A stretch of DNA of 64,000 bases from Methanoculleus sp. (GCF_030019085.1 NZ_JASEFJ010000001.1:1-64000); one strand, 5' to 3'. Shown: positions 36,425-45,448, counted from the stretch's first letter. Notes: a model not told the origin generated them from the letters alone. Made by a program: numbers and translations.

Positions 36425-37167
36425 CTTCTATGACCCCCATCGGCATAAGGTTTGGTCTCTACATGGTGGAAAGAGCGGTGCCTGTTTGATCGATGGCCAT
36501 GTGGTCCTCCCGCGATATTTCGGACACAGGTAACCGCGCCCGTTGAGAGGCCATCAGTTCAACGATTCTGATTTACAAACCCGCCACCGTTTTCCGGCAG
36601 CATTCGCGGGACACATCAAATCGCCCTGGGTGAAGATCTTTCGCCGACCCCCCTTCCCCGGGGGCGGACAGTGCTGGGCGATGTTCTCACGGAAACTGTG
36701 TCCGGGGCAGAAACGGGATTTCAATGAGTGTTCGATGAGACCGCGAATAGGATGGTTTCCTCCGTTGCAGTGTATCGCGGGGGTATCGCCAGTCGGGAAG
36801 AGGGAGAGAGGGAGGGGACGGGACGTTCCCTCCCTCTCTCCCTCTCGCGTGGCCACCGAGCAGTCTCTTTACTGGATGATAAGCCCCCCGTCATCCGGTG
36901 GCCACCCGGCGCTTTCAGCGCCTCTTCCCGCCCCCCTCAAAGGGCTGCAGCGTGTGGTGATTGGTGGTGGGGAGTCAAAGTTCGGAAGAGGGACTGACGG
37001 GTGGGAGGTCTTTGGCGAGGCGTGCCCCCTCAAAATCCATGGGGGGGGAAGGGTTATCAAACCAGGGGGCATCGGATTGATGGCCTCAGTTGAGAGCGAG
37101 GGGAACAAAGCCCCGTGTTTTATAGCATTGCCTTGCGTAACCTTTTCCTAACGGTGTTGCTGAGAGA
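36425..37167. other. Gene-free stretch with a large perfect hairpin
   Basis: About 740 bp. It contains an 18-bp perfect purine/pyrimidine hairpin (36799-36845), a GGCGC/GCGCC hairpin near 36909-36923 and several G- or C-runs. Near the end TTTTATAGC (about 37117) is the likely promoter of the Cas4-like gene. The open frames here show no recognisable protein. Confidence 0.5.
36799..36845. repeat. Perfect 18-bp inverted repeat, purine-rich arm
   Basis: Arms 36799-36816 (AGAGGGAGAGAGGGAGGG) and 36828-36845 are exact complements, with an 11-nt loop. One arm is all purine, so besides a cruciform or RNA hairpin the tract could form a triplex. Not followed by a T-run. Confidence 0.65.
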
Positions 37168-37830
37168 ATGAACGAGTATATCCCAATATCCGGCGTCATC
37201 GCCTGCCACATCTGCCCCCGGCGCTACTACTTTGAGCGCTCGGATGAACACCATGAGTCACCCGCTTACACCGTCTGCAAACAGGTCTCCATGCACCTCT
37301 GGGAACTCCTGGATCCGGAGGAGATCTGGAGCGAGGTTCTCTGCGTCCTCCCGGATGCCCCCGATGACGCCAGAGAACTCTTCGACGGTTGCATCGCCGC
37401 CTGTAGCGAGACCTCCTGGCAGCGTCCTGTCCAGACCGATCTCGGGGTTGAGTCCGACCTGCTCGGCATCCGCGGCAGGGTCGACAAGGTTTTTGAGGAC
37501 GGAACGTTTGCTATAGTCCGTTCGAGCACCGCCCCTAAAGCCGGCGTCTATGCGACTGACAGGATCCGGATCGCCTGTTACACCGCCTGTCTCCGTGAGA
37601 CGCTCGCCCGTCCCGTAGCCGGGGGATACGTCGAGTATGTCGCCAGCGGTCTCTCTCGCTACGTCGAGCCCCAACCCAGGGATCGGCGGGCAATGCTCAG
37701 AGCGATCCTGGCGGCAAAACGGGTTGTCGCGGGCGAGATCCCGCCCCGCCCAATCCGGGCGCCATGCGAGGGCTGTCCCCACTTTGAACGCTGCACTGCA
37801 GGACCAAGACGGCTCTCGGACCTATTCTGA
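37168..37830 (+). CDS. Solo Cas4-like PD-(D/E)XK-family protein with altered active site
   Basis: 220 residues. C13/C16 near the N-terminus (CHICPRRYYF) and C200, C203, C209 at the C-terminus (CEGCPHFERC) match the [4Fe-4S] cluster ligands of Cas4. GIRGRVDKVF supplies the metal-binding Asp (D106), but the following E-x-K is replaced by V-R-S (117-119), so nuclease activity is doubtful. No CRISPR array or other cas gene is seen. It may belong to a methanogen family of stand-alone Cas4-like proteins with another role. Confidence 0.75.
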   Translation: MNEYIPISGVIACHICPRRYYFERSDEHHESPAYTVCKQVSMHLWELLDPEEIWSEVLCVLPDAPDDARELFDGCIAACSETSWQRPVQTDLGVESDLLGIRGRVDKVFEDGTFAIVRSSTAPKAGVYATDRIRIACYTACLRETLARPVAGGYVEYVASGLSRYVEPQPRDRRAMLRAILAAKRVVAGEIPPRPIRAPCEGCPHFERCTAGPRRLSDLF

Positions 37831-37906
37831 GAGATGGTGCTGCAGCGAAAAAGTGGATCATTCGAGTAGGACGGCAGGCAGGAGTGGGGGGTGCTTCCGG
37901 TATTCT

Positions 37907-38839
37907 TCAGTATCCGGCGTTCTCGAGCAGGGTCTTCGAGATGATATACTCGCCCCTCGCCTCCCGGGTCGTGCCGACAATCAGCCACCGCTCATCGCCG
38001 TGCTCTTCAACGACACCCCTGGCCTCGATGACTTCTCCCGCCAGCGCCTGCCCGGAGTAGGTGTGGGTGAAGGAGAGCACCCGGCTGATCTCGTCGTGGT
38101 CCACCGAGTAGACAGCCGGGCTGTCAAAGGAGAGGGAGGCGTCGGTGACCGTCGCCTCGATCGTCGCCCGGTCAATCACCCTCCCTGCGCCGGTCGGGAG
38201 AGCGTCCAGGTTCGCGTAAGAGCGGGTGTAGAGGAGATCGAAGTATGTCCCCTCGAACTCGCCCCGGTTCCACTTCCGCCGCTCGTGCAGGACGAAGGTG
38301 TCGAACGATATCTCCGGCATCCTCTTCTCGTAGACTTTCCGCCACATCCCGGTGCTCATAGGCGGGATCAATCCGGTCTCCACCAGATGAGAGAGCTGGC
38401 GCTGCGCGGTGAACCAGGCATCGCCGTAGACCACAAGATCTATGTCTGATGAAGCGTTCTCGAGACCACAGAGGAGTGACCCAGTGCAGCCAAACGACCC
38501 GGCTGGCAGGTCGAAGTAGGAGAGGAGTCGTGTCACACGAAGGTCACGGGCGACCACGTTCCCGATCTCCTCTTCCGGTTTGTAGACCCTGACCACGTCC
38601 TTGCGAGGCACCCGGTGGACGGTGTCCAGGTATTCCGGTTTGTGTTCTCGGATCCAGGCAAACGCCTCGGAAAAATCGTATTTGCGGTAGCGTCGCCCTC
38701 TCGGGTCTCTTCGCTCTCCCTCCGGGTCAGGAACGTAGCGGAGTATGCACCCGACCCGCTCGCTGTTGTCGTAGGTCGAGACCGCGTAGAGACAGCCATC
38801 GCGATCCTCGATAAAGTCACGGAGTCGTATCGGTCGCAT
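37907..38839 (-). CDS. Predicted nucleotidyltransferase (COG2413-like)
   Basis: 310 residues. GSLLCGLENASSDIDLVVYGD (about 115-136) is the nucleotidyltransferase motif GSx...DxD of the DNA polymerase beta superfamily. The N- and C-terminal parts are archaeal-specific and of unknown role; the C-terminal 60 residues may bind nucleic acid. Third gene of a minus-strand operon after the ACT-domain and Sua5 genes, starting 3 bp after Sua5. The target of nucleotide transfer is unknown. Confidence 0.78.
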   Translation of the reverse strand: MRPIRLRDFIEDRDGCLYAVSTYDNSERVGCILRYVPDPEGERRDPRGRRYRKYDFSEAFAWIREHKPEYLDTVHRVPRKDVVRVYKPEEEIGNVVARDLRVTRLLSYFDLPAGSFGCTGSLLCGLENASSDIDLVVYGDAWFTAQRQLSHLVETGLIPPMSTGMWRKVYEKRMPEISFDTFVLHERRKWNRGEFEGTYFDLLYTRSYANLDALPTGAGRVIDRATIEATVTDASLSFDSPAVYSVDHDEISRVLSFTHTYSGQALAGEVIEARGVVEEHGDERWLIVGTTREARGEYIISKTLLENAGY

Positions 38840-38842
38840 GGA

Positions 38843-39418
38843 TCACCGTATTCTCCCCAGGAACTCTTCCACCGCTTCCCACTCCGCTCCCCGTCTCAGG
38901 ATTCGTCTGGCAGAGAGGTCGACCACGGTGCTTGGCGTTCCTGGAAGTTTCCCCCCATCGATCAGATAGTCGTGGGGGACGGAGACCTCATCGGGTCGGG
39001 TCGGCGCGACGTCGTCCGAGATATTCGCGCTGGTTGACGTGATCGGGGCATCGAGTCGGGCTATGATCTCTATGGCGATCTCGTTGTCGGGCCACCTGAT
39101 CCCGATAAGACCTGTCCCTCCTGTGAGGATCCGGGGCAGACACGATCTCGCCGGGAGGATCACCGTCACGGGGCCTGGCAGGAACCGCTCGATAAACTCC
39201 CTTGCAAGATCATCCACCTCCGCGATGGTTTCGAGCATCTCCATATCCGAGACCGCGACCGAGATCGGTTTGCCGACCGGCCTGTTCTTGGCCTCGTACA
39301 CCCTCATCACCGCATCCTCCGAGAGCGCATCCGCCCCCAGGCCATAGACAGTCTCGGTTGGGTAGACTACGAGACCGTCACGCCGCAGCACCTGGACAGC
39401 CCTGTCTATCTGGTCCAT
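38843..39418 (-). CDS. sua5: Threonylcarbamoyl-AMP synthase, Sua5/YrdC family
   Basis: 191 residues, YrdC domain only. YPTETVYGLGADA, KNRPVGKPISV and STSANIS are diagnostic. It makes threonylcarbamoyl-AMP for the t6A37 modification of ANN-decoding tRNAs. Its start overlaps the stop of the upstream ACT-domain gene by one base, so the two are cotranslated. Confidence 0.93.
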   Translation of the reverse strand: MDQIDRAVQVLRRDGLVVYPTETVYGLGADALSEDAVMRVYEAKNRPVGKPISVAVSDMEMLETIAEVDDLAREFIERFLPGPVTVILPARSCLPRILTGGTGLIGIRWPDNEIAIEIIARLDAPITSTSANISDDVAPTRPDEVSVPHDYLIDGGKLPGTPSTVVDLSARRILRRGAEWEAVEEFLGRIR

Positions 39419-40098
39419 CAGAACTCACGCCCCCGCACGCGGTTGATATCAAAGACCGCTGTTTTGCTGATGTGCATCACGGCAAAAACCCCTGCCTGAA
39501 TGGGGTCGGTCACGACCAGGTCGGCGTGCTGCGGGACACTCCCGGCCATCTTGAGGGCGATCACCGGAATGCCTGCCGCCCGGACTCTGTCCACAGCGCG
39601 CGAGACCTCGCCGCCCATCAGCGACCCGGCGAGCACAAGGATCGACGCCCTGGGGAGTCTCGCTACAGCGTCAACGGCGAGCGCCAGGTTCTGTTCGCCG
39701 ACGAGGGGAATCGTGTCCACCGATATCCTTTCGCCGCGGATGTTGTGCCGATCCGCCTCGTTCACCGCGCCCATCGCCACCTGTGCCACCTGCGCCCCGC
39801 CGCCTATGATGATCACCCTTGACCCGAATATCCGGGAGAACGGTGGGTAGGTGGTGACCTCGATGACAGAGGGCACACGCGCGAGGTCGGCGACCATGTC
39901 GCCGTGATTCTTGCATTCGTTGAACTCAAGGTAAATGGAAGCCCTCCCGGTGTTTGGGCCGGAGGCTATGATCGACTGCTGGATCATCTGGATGTTGGCC
40001 ATATAATCCGCCATAACGGTGGCCACGTCGCGCATCACGCCTGCCCTGTTCTCTGTAATGATGCTCAGGGCATACATGTTGTTGGTATCGCCGCTCAT
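39418..40098 (-). CDS. ACT-domain protein (DUF5612-like)
   Basis: 226 residues. An N-terminal ACT domain (YALSIITENRAGVMRDVATVMADY) is followed by a Rossmann-like part (RVIIIGGGAQVAQVAMG) and a C-terminal segment ending in VMHISKTAVFDINRVRGREF. ACT domains bind amino acids, so a regulatory role is likely; the family is common in methanogens but uncharacterised. First gene of the operon with Sua5 and the nucleotidyltransferase. Confidence 0.78.
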   Translation of the reverse strand: MSGDTNNMYALSIITENRAGVMRDVATVMADYMANIQMIQQSIIASGPNTGRASIYLEFNECKNHGDMVADLARVPSVIEVTTYPPFSRIFGSRVIIIGGGAQVAQVAMGAVNEADRHNIRGERISVDTIPLVGEQNLALAVDAVARLPRASILVLAGSLMGGEVSRAVDRVRAAGIPVIALKMAGSVPQHADLVVTDPIQAGVFAVMHISKTAVFDINRVRGREF

Positions 40099-40280
40099 GA
40101 CCCTCCCCCGCAGGAGTTTGAAACCCCCTCCAATCTCTCCACGAACAGGGAATTTTTCGTCATATTCGCGCTGGTGGATCTAATTGACCCTCATGAGGGT
40201 TATAGGTTTTCGGTGGAGGAGCGTCCTGGAAAAGATGCTCTGGACGGGCCCCTCGTGGGAGGTACCCATCAATAAGTCTT

Positions 40281-41486
40281 ATGGCCTATGAACAAAAGAT
40301 CCACCTTCTCGTGGACGGCAAACACCGCGCAGCATATACAGTAATACTCCTATTTGGTGTTGTCAGCCTCTTTGGCGATATAATCTATGAAGGGGCGCGG
40401 AGCGTTGCCGGGCCATACCTCTATCTTCTTGGTGCCGGTGCCCTTGCCGTCGGGGTTGTCTCCGGACTTGGTGAGTTCCTCGGCTATGCCCTCCGTCTGG
40501 CCTCGGGTTACCTCGCCGATGCCACCAGGCATTACTGGGCGATCACCTTTATAGGCTACGGGATGCTCGTCGCCGTCCCCCTCCTCGCGCTTGCCGGGTC
40601 CTGGGAGATCGCTGGCCTCCTCCTCATCCTTGAGCGGGTTGGGAAAGGTATCCGGGTGCCTGCACGCGATGCCATCCTCTCAAACGCCACCGCAACAGTC
40701 GGCAGGGGATGGGGATTTGCCGTGCATGAGGCTCTCGACCAGGTCGGGGCGATCATCGGGCCGCTCCTGTTCGCCGCAATCTTTCTTATGGAGGGGGAAT
40801 ACCAGGGCGGGTTTGCCCTTCTTACAGTCCCGTTTGTGCTGATGATTCTTGCGCTCCTCTTTGCAAGGCGCAGCGTGCCGGAGCCAGCGTCGCTTGAGGA
40901 GAGCGCCCCTATCCTTGGTGAAGCGGCATCACTTCCTCGCACCCTGTTACCCTATGGGGTCTTCACCGCGCTCACGATGGCCGGCTTTGCGACGTTCCCG
41001 GTCATCGCCTACCACTTCGCTGTCACCGGCACGGTTGCGGAGGCTGAGATCCCGCTCTTCTACGCCGTTGCCATGGGCGTAGATGCCGTTGCGGCGCTTG
41101 CTATAGGGCGGGCGTATGATCGGTTCGGGCTTGCTACCCTCCTCTCGGTGCCTCTCCTTGGAATCTGTATCCCGTTCCTGGCCTTCGGGACTGACCACGC
41201 TCTTGCCTTTGCCGCAGTGGTGCTCTGGGGTGCGGCGATGGGCGTACAGGAGACGATCCTACGTGCAGCTCTTGCGGACTACACCCACGTCAGCAAGCGC
41301 GGGACGGCCTACGGGATATTCAATACGGTCTACGGGGCTGCCTGGTTTGCCGGGAGCGCTGTCATCGGCTGGACCTACACCTTTTCTGTCCCGTACGTCA
41401 TCGGGTTCCTTGTGTTTATGCAGGTCGGGGCGCTTGGGGCTTTTGTCTGGATGAGGCGTGGGCTTAGCGCCGGGGCAGGGGTATAA
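40281..41486 (+). CDS. Major facilitator superfamily transporter
   Basis: 401 residues with twelve hydrophobic segments. GDIIYEGARSVAGPYL after helix 1 and the loop 4-5 segment ERVGKGIRVPARDAILS match the MFS subgroup often found in methanogens and Gram-positive bacteria. Substrate unknown. Single gene, divergent from the ACT-Sua5 operon. Confidence 0.88.
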   Translation: MAYEQKIHLLVDGKHRAAYTVILLFGVVSLFGDIIYEGARSVAGPYLYLLGAGALAVGVVSGLGEFLGYALRLASGYLADATRHYWAITFIGYGMLVAVPLLALAGSWEIAGLLLILERVGKGIRVPARDAILSNATATVGRGWGFAVHEALDQVGAIIGPLLFAAIFLMEGEYQGGFALLTVPFVLMILALLFARRSVPEPASLEESAPILGEAASLPRTLLPYGVFTALTMAGFATFPVIAYHFAVTGTVAEAEIPLFYAVAMGVDAVAALAIGRAYDRFGLATLLSVPLLGICIPFLAFGTDHALAFAAVVLWGAAMGVQETILRAALADYTHVSKRGTAYGIFNTVYGAAWFAGSAVIGWTYTFSVPYVIGFLVFMQVGALGAFVWMRRGLSAGAGV

Positions 41487-41698
41487 AAGAAAAGTTATTT
41501 TTCCCCGGAACCTCTATCCGGGGATATCGGGACGAGATCTGTCTGGCTAATTACCATGGCCCGACTGCTGGTGTTGCAAAGCGCCGGCCTGTTTTTTCTG
41601 CATAATCAGTATTCATGCTCTGTATTGGAGTTTCTGGCTCATGGTGCGCGCTTTTATAATAGTGGTACAAATTTTTGGGAGAGCGATCCGGGGTGGTA

Positions 41699-42922
41699 TC
41701 ACCGCGCCCGGATCTCCCGCGCCACCCTGCGCCCAAGTTCGTATGCCCTGGTGAGTTCGTCCTCGTCGGGACGGTAGTTTACCTGGAACCCGCCTTCGAT
41801 CACCTCGATCCCGGCCTCTTTCAGCGCCTCCTCAATCTGGGCGACCGCGCCGCCCATGCCGCCATGCGATCCGAAGCCGCAACCTATCTTCTTCGCCGTC
41901 AGGCGACCGGGCTGGAGACCGCGGAGGTAACTCAGGAACCCGGCAACCGTTGGGAGAACCTCGTCCTGGAGCGTCGGTGACCCCACAAGGACAGCCTTTG
42001 AGTCGAGGATCTCCGTGACGATATCGCTCCGGTGCGTCCCCTCGTAGCGGCCGTCGCGCAGGAGACATAGCCGGAGGTCAACGCCCTCGGACATCACGCC
42101 CTCGGCGATCGCCTTTGCCAGCATGGTGGTCGAACCGTGCATGGTGTCGTAGACGATCGTAACCTTATCCTTTGAGACGCCATGACTCCAGTCGGTGTAG
42201 GCTTTGAGGATCTCCCCTGCGTGCCACCGCCAGATGATGCCATGGCTTGGCGCGATCATCCGGATATCGATCCCGAGCTTTCCAACCTCATCAAGTTTCT
42301 TCAGGACCTTTGGTGCAAGCGGGATGATCAGGTTTGCGAAGAACTTCTTCGCATGGGCCATTGCCGCATCGATCCCAAGTTCATCGTCGAACCGCGCAGC
42401 ACTCGCGACGTGTTGCCCGAAGGCGTCGTTCGGGAAGAGGATTGCGTCCTCGCCAAGGTAGGTGAACATCGAGTCAGGCCAGTGGAGCATCGGCGCCTCC
42501 AGGAACGTCAGCGTCTTCCCGCCGAGGTCGAGCGTGTCACCGCTCCTGACAACATGGATCTTCCAGCCTGTCGTGTCATAGTGTCGGGCAAGACCTGCCT
42601 TTGCTCTCGCCGTACAGTATATCGGCGTGTCGGGCATCCGGCGCATGAACTCAGGGAGGGTACCCGAGTGGTCCATCTCGATGTGGTTTACGACGATACA
42701 GTCTATCTCTGAAGGGTCGCAGACCGACCTGATGCGCGCGATCACCTCCTTCTCAAACCCGTGGTATGCTCCGTCGATTAGTGCTGTCTTCTCACTACCC
42801 CGGACGAGGTAGGCGTTGTAGGTCGTTCCCGGCAGGGTGTAGCCGTGGTACTCCCTGAGATTCCAGTCGATTGCTCCAACCCAGTGTACACCGGGTGCAA
42901 GCTTTACAGCCTTCATATCCAT
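41699..42922 (-). CDS. fprA: Flavodiiron protein FprA (F420H2 oxidase), MsvR-linked paralogue
   Basis: About 407 residues. Di-iron ligands are in HIEMDH, MLHWPD, PNDAFG and SHGIIW; the flavodoxin domain carries YDTMHGST. Characterised methanogen homologues reduce O2 with F420H2 and protect against oxygen. Several Met codons cluster at the start; ATG 42922 has GAGGTGAT at proper distance, while ATG 42928 and GTG 42931 overlap that site. Divergent from msvR with an inverted-repeat operator over its promoter (42937-42956). Confidence 0.93.
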   Translation of the reverse strand: MDMKAVKLAPGVHWVGAIDWNLREYHGYTLPGTTYNAYLVRGSEKTALIDGAYHGFEKEVIARIRSVCDPSEIDCIVVNHIEMDHSGTLPEFMRRMPDTPIYCTARAKAGLARHYDTTGWKIHVVRSGDTLDLGGKTLTFLEAPMLHWPDSMFTYLGEDAILFPNDAFGQHVASAARFDDELGIDAAMAHAKKFFANLIIPLAPKVLKKLDEVGKLGIDIRMIAPSHGIIWRWHAGEILKAYTDWSHGVSKDKVTIVYDTMHGSTTMLAKAIAEGVMSEGVDLRLCLLRDGRYEGTHRSDIVTEILDSKAVLVGSPTLQDEVLPTVAGFLSYLRGLQPGRLTAKKIGCGFGSHGGMGGAVAQIEEALKEAGIEVIEGGFQVNYRPDEDELTRAYELGRRVAREIRAR

Positions 42923-42936
42923 ATTCATCACCTCTT

Positions 42937-42977
42937 TGTTCGGTATAATGCGAACATTCTATTATATCCGAACAATT
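42937..42977. promoter_or_regulatory. MsvR-type operator and divergent promoters fprA/msvR
   Basis: TGTTCG (42937-42942) and CGAACA (42951-42956) form a perfect inverted repeat with an 8-bp spacer; a further CGAACA half-site is at 42969-42974. This fits the TTCG-N-CGAA box described for MsvR in Methanothermobacter. A minus-strand TATA (GATATAATAG, about 42960-42969) places the fprA start of transcription at the repeat, and GATATATC at 42978-42985 serves msvR. Confidence 0.7.
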
Positions 42978-43004
42978 GATATATCTTCGTTTCGATCTTA
43001 CTCT

Positions 43005-43796
43005 ATGGAGCAGGGTATGGACGTCGGTGGGAAAACTGGCCGACATAAGCCCGGGCAGGAGATAGACCTCTACTCGACCCCTGATGGGGCGCAGGCGGTC
43101 GAGAACCCTGTGCGGCGCGCGATCTTGGCAGCCCTCCATGAGCGGGAGCGGACGTTCGAGGAGATCGTTGCGCTTGTGGGCCGGGCAAAGTCCACGGTCT
43201 CGGTGCACCTCCAGGAGATGGCTGCTGCCGGTATGGTTGGATCCCGCGCCGACCCTGAGGACTCGAGGCGGAAGGTCTTCTACCTCACCGGGGACCTGGT
43301 CGCGAGCCTTTCGCCGGAGGGGCGGGTGACCGGCGACCTCGCCGCCTACGCGGGGGCATACCGGAGGGGTATGGCCGATCCATTCGAGTTCTACCGTCTG
43401 GCGTTCCGGACGATCCGGGTCGCGCTAATGCAGGAAGGGATCCTGCTTGACCCTCTTCTGACACGGGCGGGGAGGTGCGTGGGTGAGGTACTCTACCCCA
43501 CGCTTGCCGAACCGGATACTGAACAGTTCTGCACAAATATTGCCCGGTTCTGGGAGGTGCACCATCTCGGACGGGTCGAGATCGAAAGACTGGATCCCCT
43601 CACCCTCCTTGTCTATGACTGTTTCGAGTGCGCCGATCTCCCTGTGACCGGTCGGCCCGCGTGCGCATTTGACTCGGGTATCCTGAGTGCTCTCTTCTCC
43701 CGCCACTACGCCCGATCTGCAGTGGCGATCGAGACCGGGTGCTATTCAATGGGATTTGATCACTGCAGGTTTGAGATAACTTGGGATGGCTCATGA
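43005..43796 (+). CDS. msvR: MsvR-type redox regulator (ArsR-like HTH plus V4R domain)
   Basis: 263 residues from ATG 43005. An ArsR-type winged helix (about 30-110; NPVRRAILAALHERERTFEEI) is followed by a V4R domain (about 130-260) with several Cys (CFECADLP, AC, GC, C). This is the domain order of MsvR, the methanogen-specific redox-sensing repressor known to control itself and a flavodiiron protein gene in Methanothermobacter; here it also sits divergent to fprA. ATG 43017 with GGAG six bases upstream is an alternative start. Confidence 0.88.
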   Translation: MEQGMDVGGKTGRHKPGQEIDLYSTPDGAQAVENPVRRAILAALHERERTFEEIVALVGRAKSTVSVHLQEMAAAGMVGSRADPEDSRRKVFYLTGDLVASLSPEGRVTGDLAAYAGAYRRGMADPFEFYRLAFRTIRVALMQEGILLDPLLTRAGRCVGEVLYPTLAEPDTEQFCTNIARFWEVHHLGRVEIERLDPLTLLVYDCFECADLPVTGRPACAFDSGILSALFSRHYARSAVAIETGCYSMGFDHCRFEITWDGS

Positions 43797-44619
43797 TCTG
43801 TGGCCAGGCCCAGGACCTATCTCTCCTTAAAGGTCTTTGAATAAAGTTCTGAATGCTCCTGTCTCAGAAGAGTGACTGGAGGGGGACGATCCTGAATCGT
43901 TGACCCCTTCGTTCTTGCCTCGTACGACGTCCATGTTACAAGCGCCCCTCTCTCCTCCGGCGATTCGCCCCATCAGATTGCCCGAAAGATCGCGAGAGAT
44001 GAATCTCCGTTTTTCCATCTTTTAGGTAGGGTGCAGGTGGTAAAGGCGGTCTTCAGAGAGGGGCATACCTTGAGTCATTGAACTGTTCCATCACCATGGC
44101 ACAGTATTTCATGATGAATCTCCCCCTCCCCCTGTCTCTCCAGGCAGGGAGTCTACCGTCTCCTCACTTTTTGTCGAGACGATCTCTACCTGCAAATCTT
44201 GCAAATCCCGGATGAGTGGGGGCGGTTTTGTGTCGATGCAGACCCCATCCGGAATATGTTCCTGGATGATGCTTATTAAACCGGGGCATCGCCTGAAGAA
44301 ACTGGTTTGAAAGCCTCTCTTTAGATCCACTGCGGTCTCTACCTCCTGAATCCCTGCCAGTATAACTGGCCTCGCCGCCTGGCCTGTTCTCTCGCTCCCC
44401 TTATTCCGTGCTTTTCCGGGGTTTCGTGGCGCGTCGGTCAGGATAAGGTGTAACCACCATTCCCGGTATGATGGTGGTTATGACCCTGCCCTCCGGCCCT
44501 GGTCGAGGCACACATTTTTATACCAAACCGGGTAGTAAATCAAATCTCTTTGATATGGTCATAAAATCAGCTAAATTAAATAGAATGGGCCGCAATTCCA
44601 TATGAACAAGGTGACAGAA
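43797..44619. other. Long gene-free stretch between msvR and modA
   Basis: About 820 bp. The last 170 bp carry the mod regulatory elements listed separately. In the rest two minus-strand frames (44109-44330, 73 codons, and 43827-44018, 63 codons) look faintly protein-like but match nothing I know and lack good ribosome-binding sites. Possibly remnants. Confidence 0.45.
44451..44554 (+). promoter_or_regulatory. modABC promoter region with two perfect inverted repeats
   Basis: TAACCACCAT (44451-44460) and ATGGTGGTTA (44471-44480) are perfect 10-bp arms with a 10-nt spacer. TTTTTATACC (44515-44524) is the likely TATA box, with transcription from about 44545. ATCAAA/TTTGAT (44539-44554, 4-nt spacer) lies over that start. 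One or both repeats may be operators responding to molybdate. Confidence 0.5.
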
Positions 44620-45447
44620 ATGAAACAATCAAAAACGGCAATCCTTGCCGTCCTGAGTCTCGTGGTCATAGCGAGCCTGATGGTTGCGGGATGCACGAAC
44701 ACCGGGGAGACCCCTGGAGAGACAACATTGACGGTCTTTACGGCCGCATCGCTTACCGGAGCCTTCACTGACATCGCCAGAGCCTACGAAGCGGAGAACC
44801 CGGGAATCAAAGTCGACCTGGTCTTCGACGGTTCACAGACGCTCCGCACCCAGATCGAGCAGGGAGCAAACGCCGATATCTTCGTATCCGCAAGTACGAA
44901 GCACATGCAGGCCCTTCAGGCCGCCGGGTTCATGGATAATGATACCGTCGTGAACTTCGTCGGGAACAGCATGGCCCTGATAGTCCCGATCGATAACCCG
45001 GCGAAGATCACCGGACTTGCAGACCTGGCAAAACCCGGCGTGAAGATCGTCATCGGTACAAAAGATGTTCCCTTTGGTGACTACACCCGTCAGGTGCTCG
45101 ATAAACTGGCCGCCGACCCTGCCTACGGCGAGGCTTACCGGGAGGCCGTTATGAACAACGTCATCTCCGAGGAGACAGCTGTGAGCAACGTTGTGCCCAA
45201 ACTGGCGCTTGGCGAGGCAGACGCGGCGTTCGTCTATAAGTCCGATGTCTCGAAGGAGGACCTGACCAAAGTGACACGTATCGATATCCCGGAGGAGTAT
45301 AACGTGATGGCCACATACCCGCTTGGCATCCTGGCAGACTCGGCGCACAAGGCTGAAGCGAAGTCGTTCGTGGAATTCATCCGCGGCCCGGTCGGCAGTT
45401 CCATCCTGCAAGACTATGGATTCGACCCCCTCCCGGCAGGGTCGTGA
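44620..45447 (+). CDS. modA: Molybdate/tungstate ABC transporter, substrate-binding lipoprotein
   Basis: 275 residues from ATG 44620. Signal peptide with lipobox MVAGC (Cys about 25), then LTVFTAASLTGAFTDIA, the ModA signature with the Ser/Ala loop that binds the oxyanion, and DIFVSASTKHM. It captures MoO4 or WO4 outside the membrane. AAGGTGA at 44608-44614 fits this start better than ATG 44602. First gene of modABC. Confidence 0.93.
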   Translation: MKQSKTAILAVLSLVVIASLMVAGCTNTGETPGETTLTVFTAASLTGAFTDIARAYEAENPGIKVDLVFDGSQTLRTQIEQGANADIFVSASTKHMQALQAAGFMDNDTVVNFVGNSMALIVPIDNPAKITGLADLAKPGVKIVIGTKDVPFGDYTRQVLDKLAADPAYGEAYREAVMNNVISEETAVSNVVPKLALGEADAAFVYKSDVSKEDLTKVTRIDIPEEYNVMATYPLGILADSAHKAEAKSFVEFIRGPVGSSILQDYGFDPLPAGS

Positions 45448-45448
45448 G

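Noticed and set aside
37168-37830. Part of a CRISPR-Cas locus
   Set aside because: No repeat-spacer array and no other cas gene occur anywhere in the window.
44109-44330. 73-codon minus-strand frame between msvR and modA
   Set aside because: Somewhat protein-like but without a ribosome-binding site, promoter or recognisable family; left as part of the gap.
44451-44480. Molybdenum-cofactor riboswitch upstream of modA
   Set aside because: The repeat lies upstream of the likely TATA box, so it would not be in the transcript, and the riboswitch core was not recognised.
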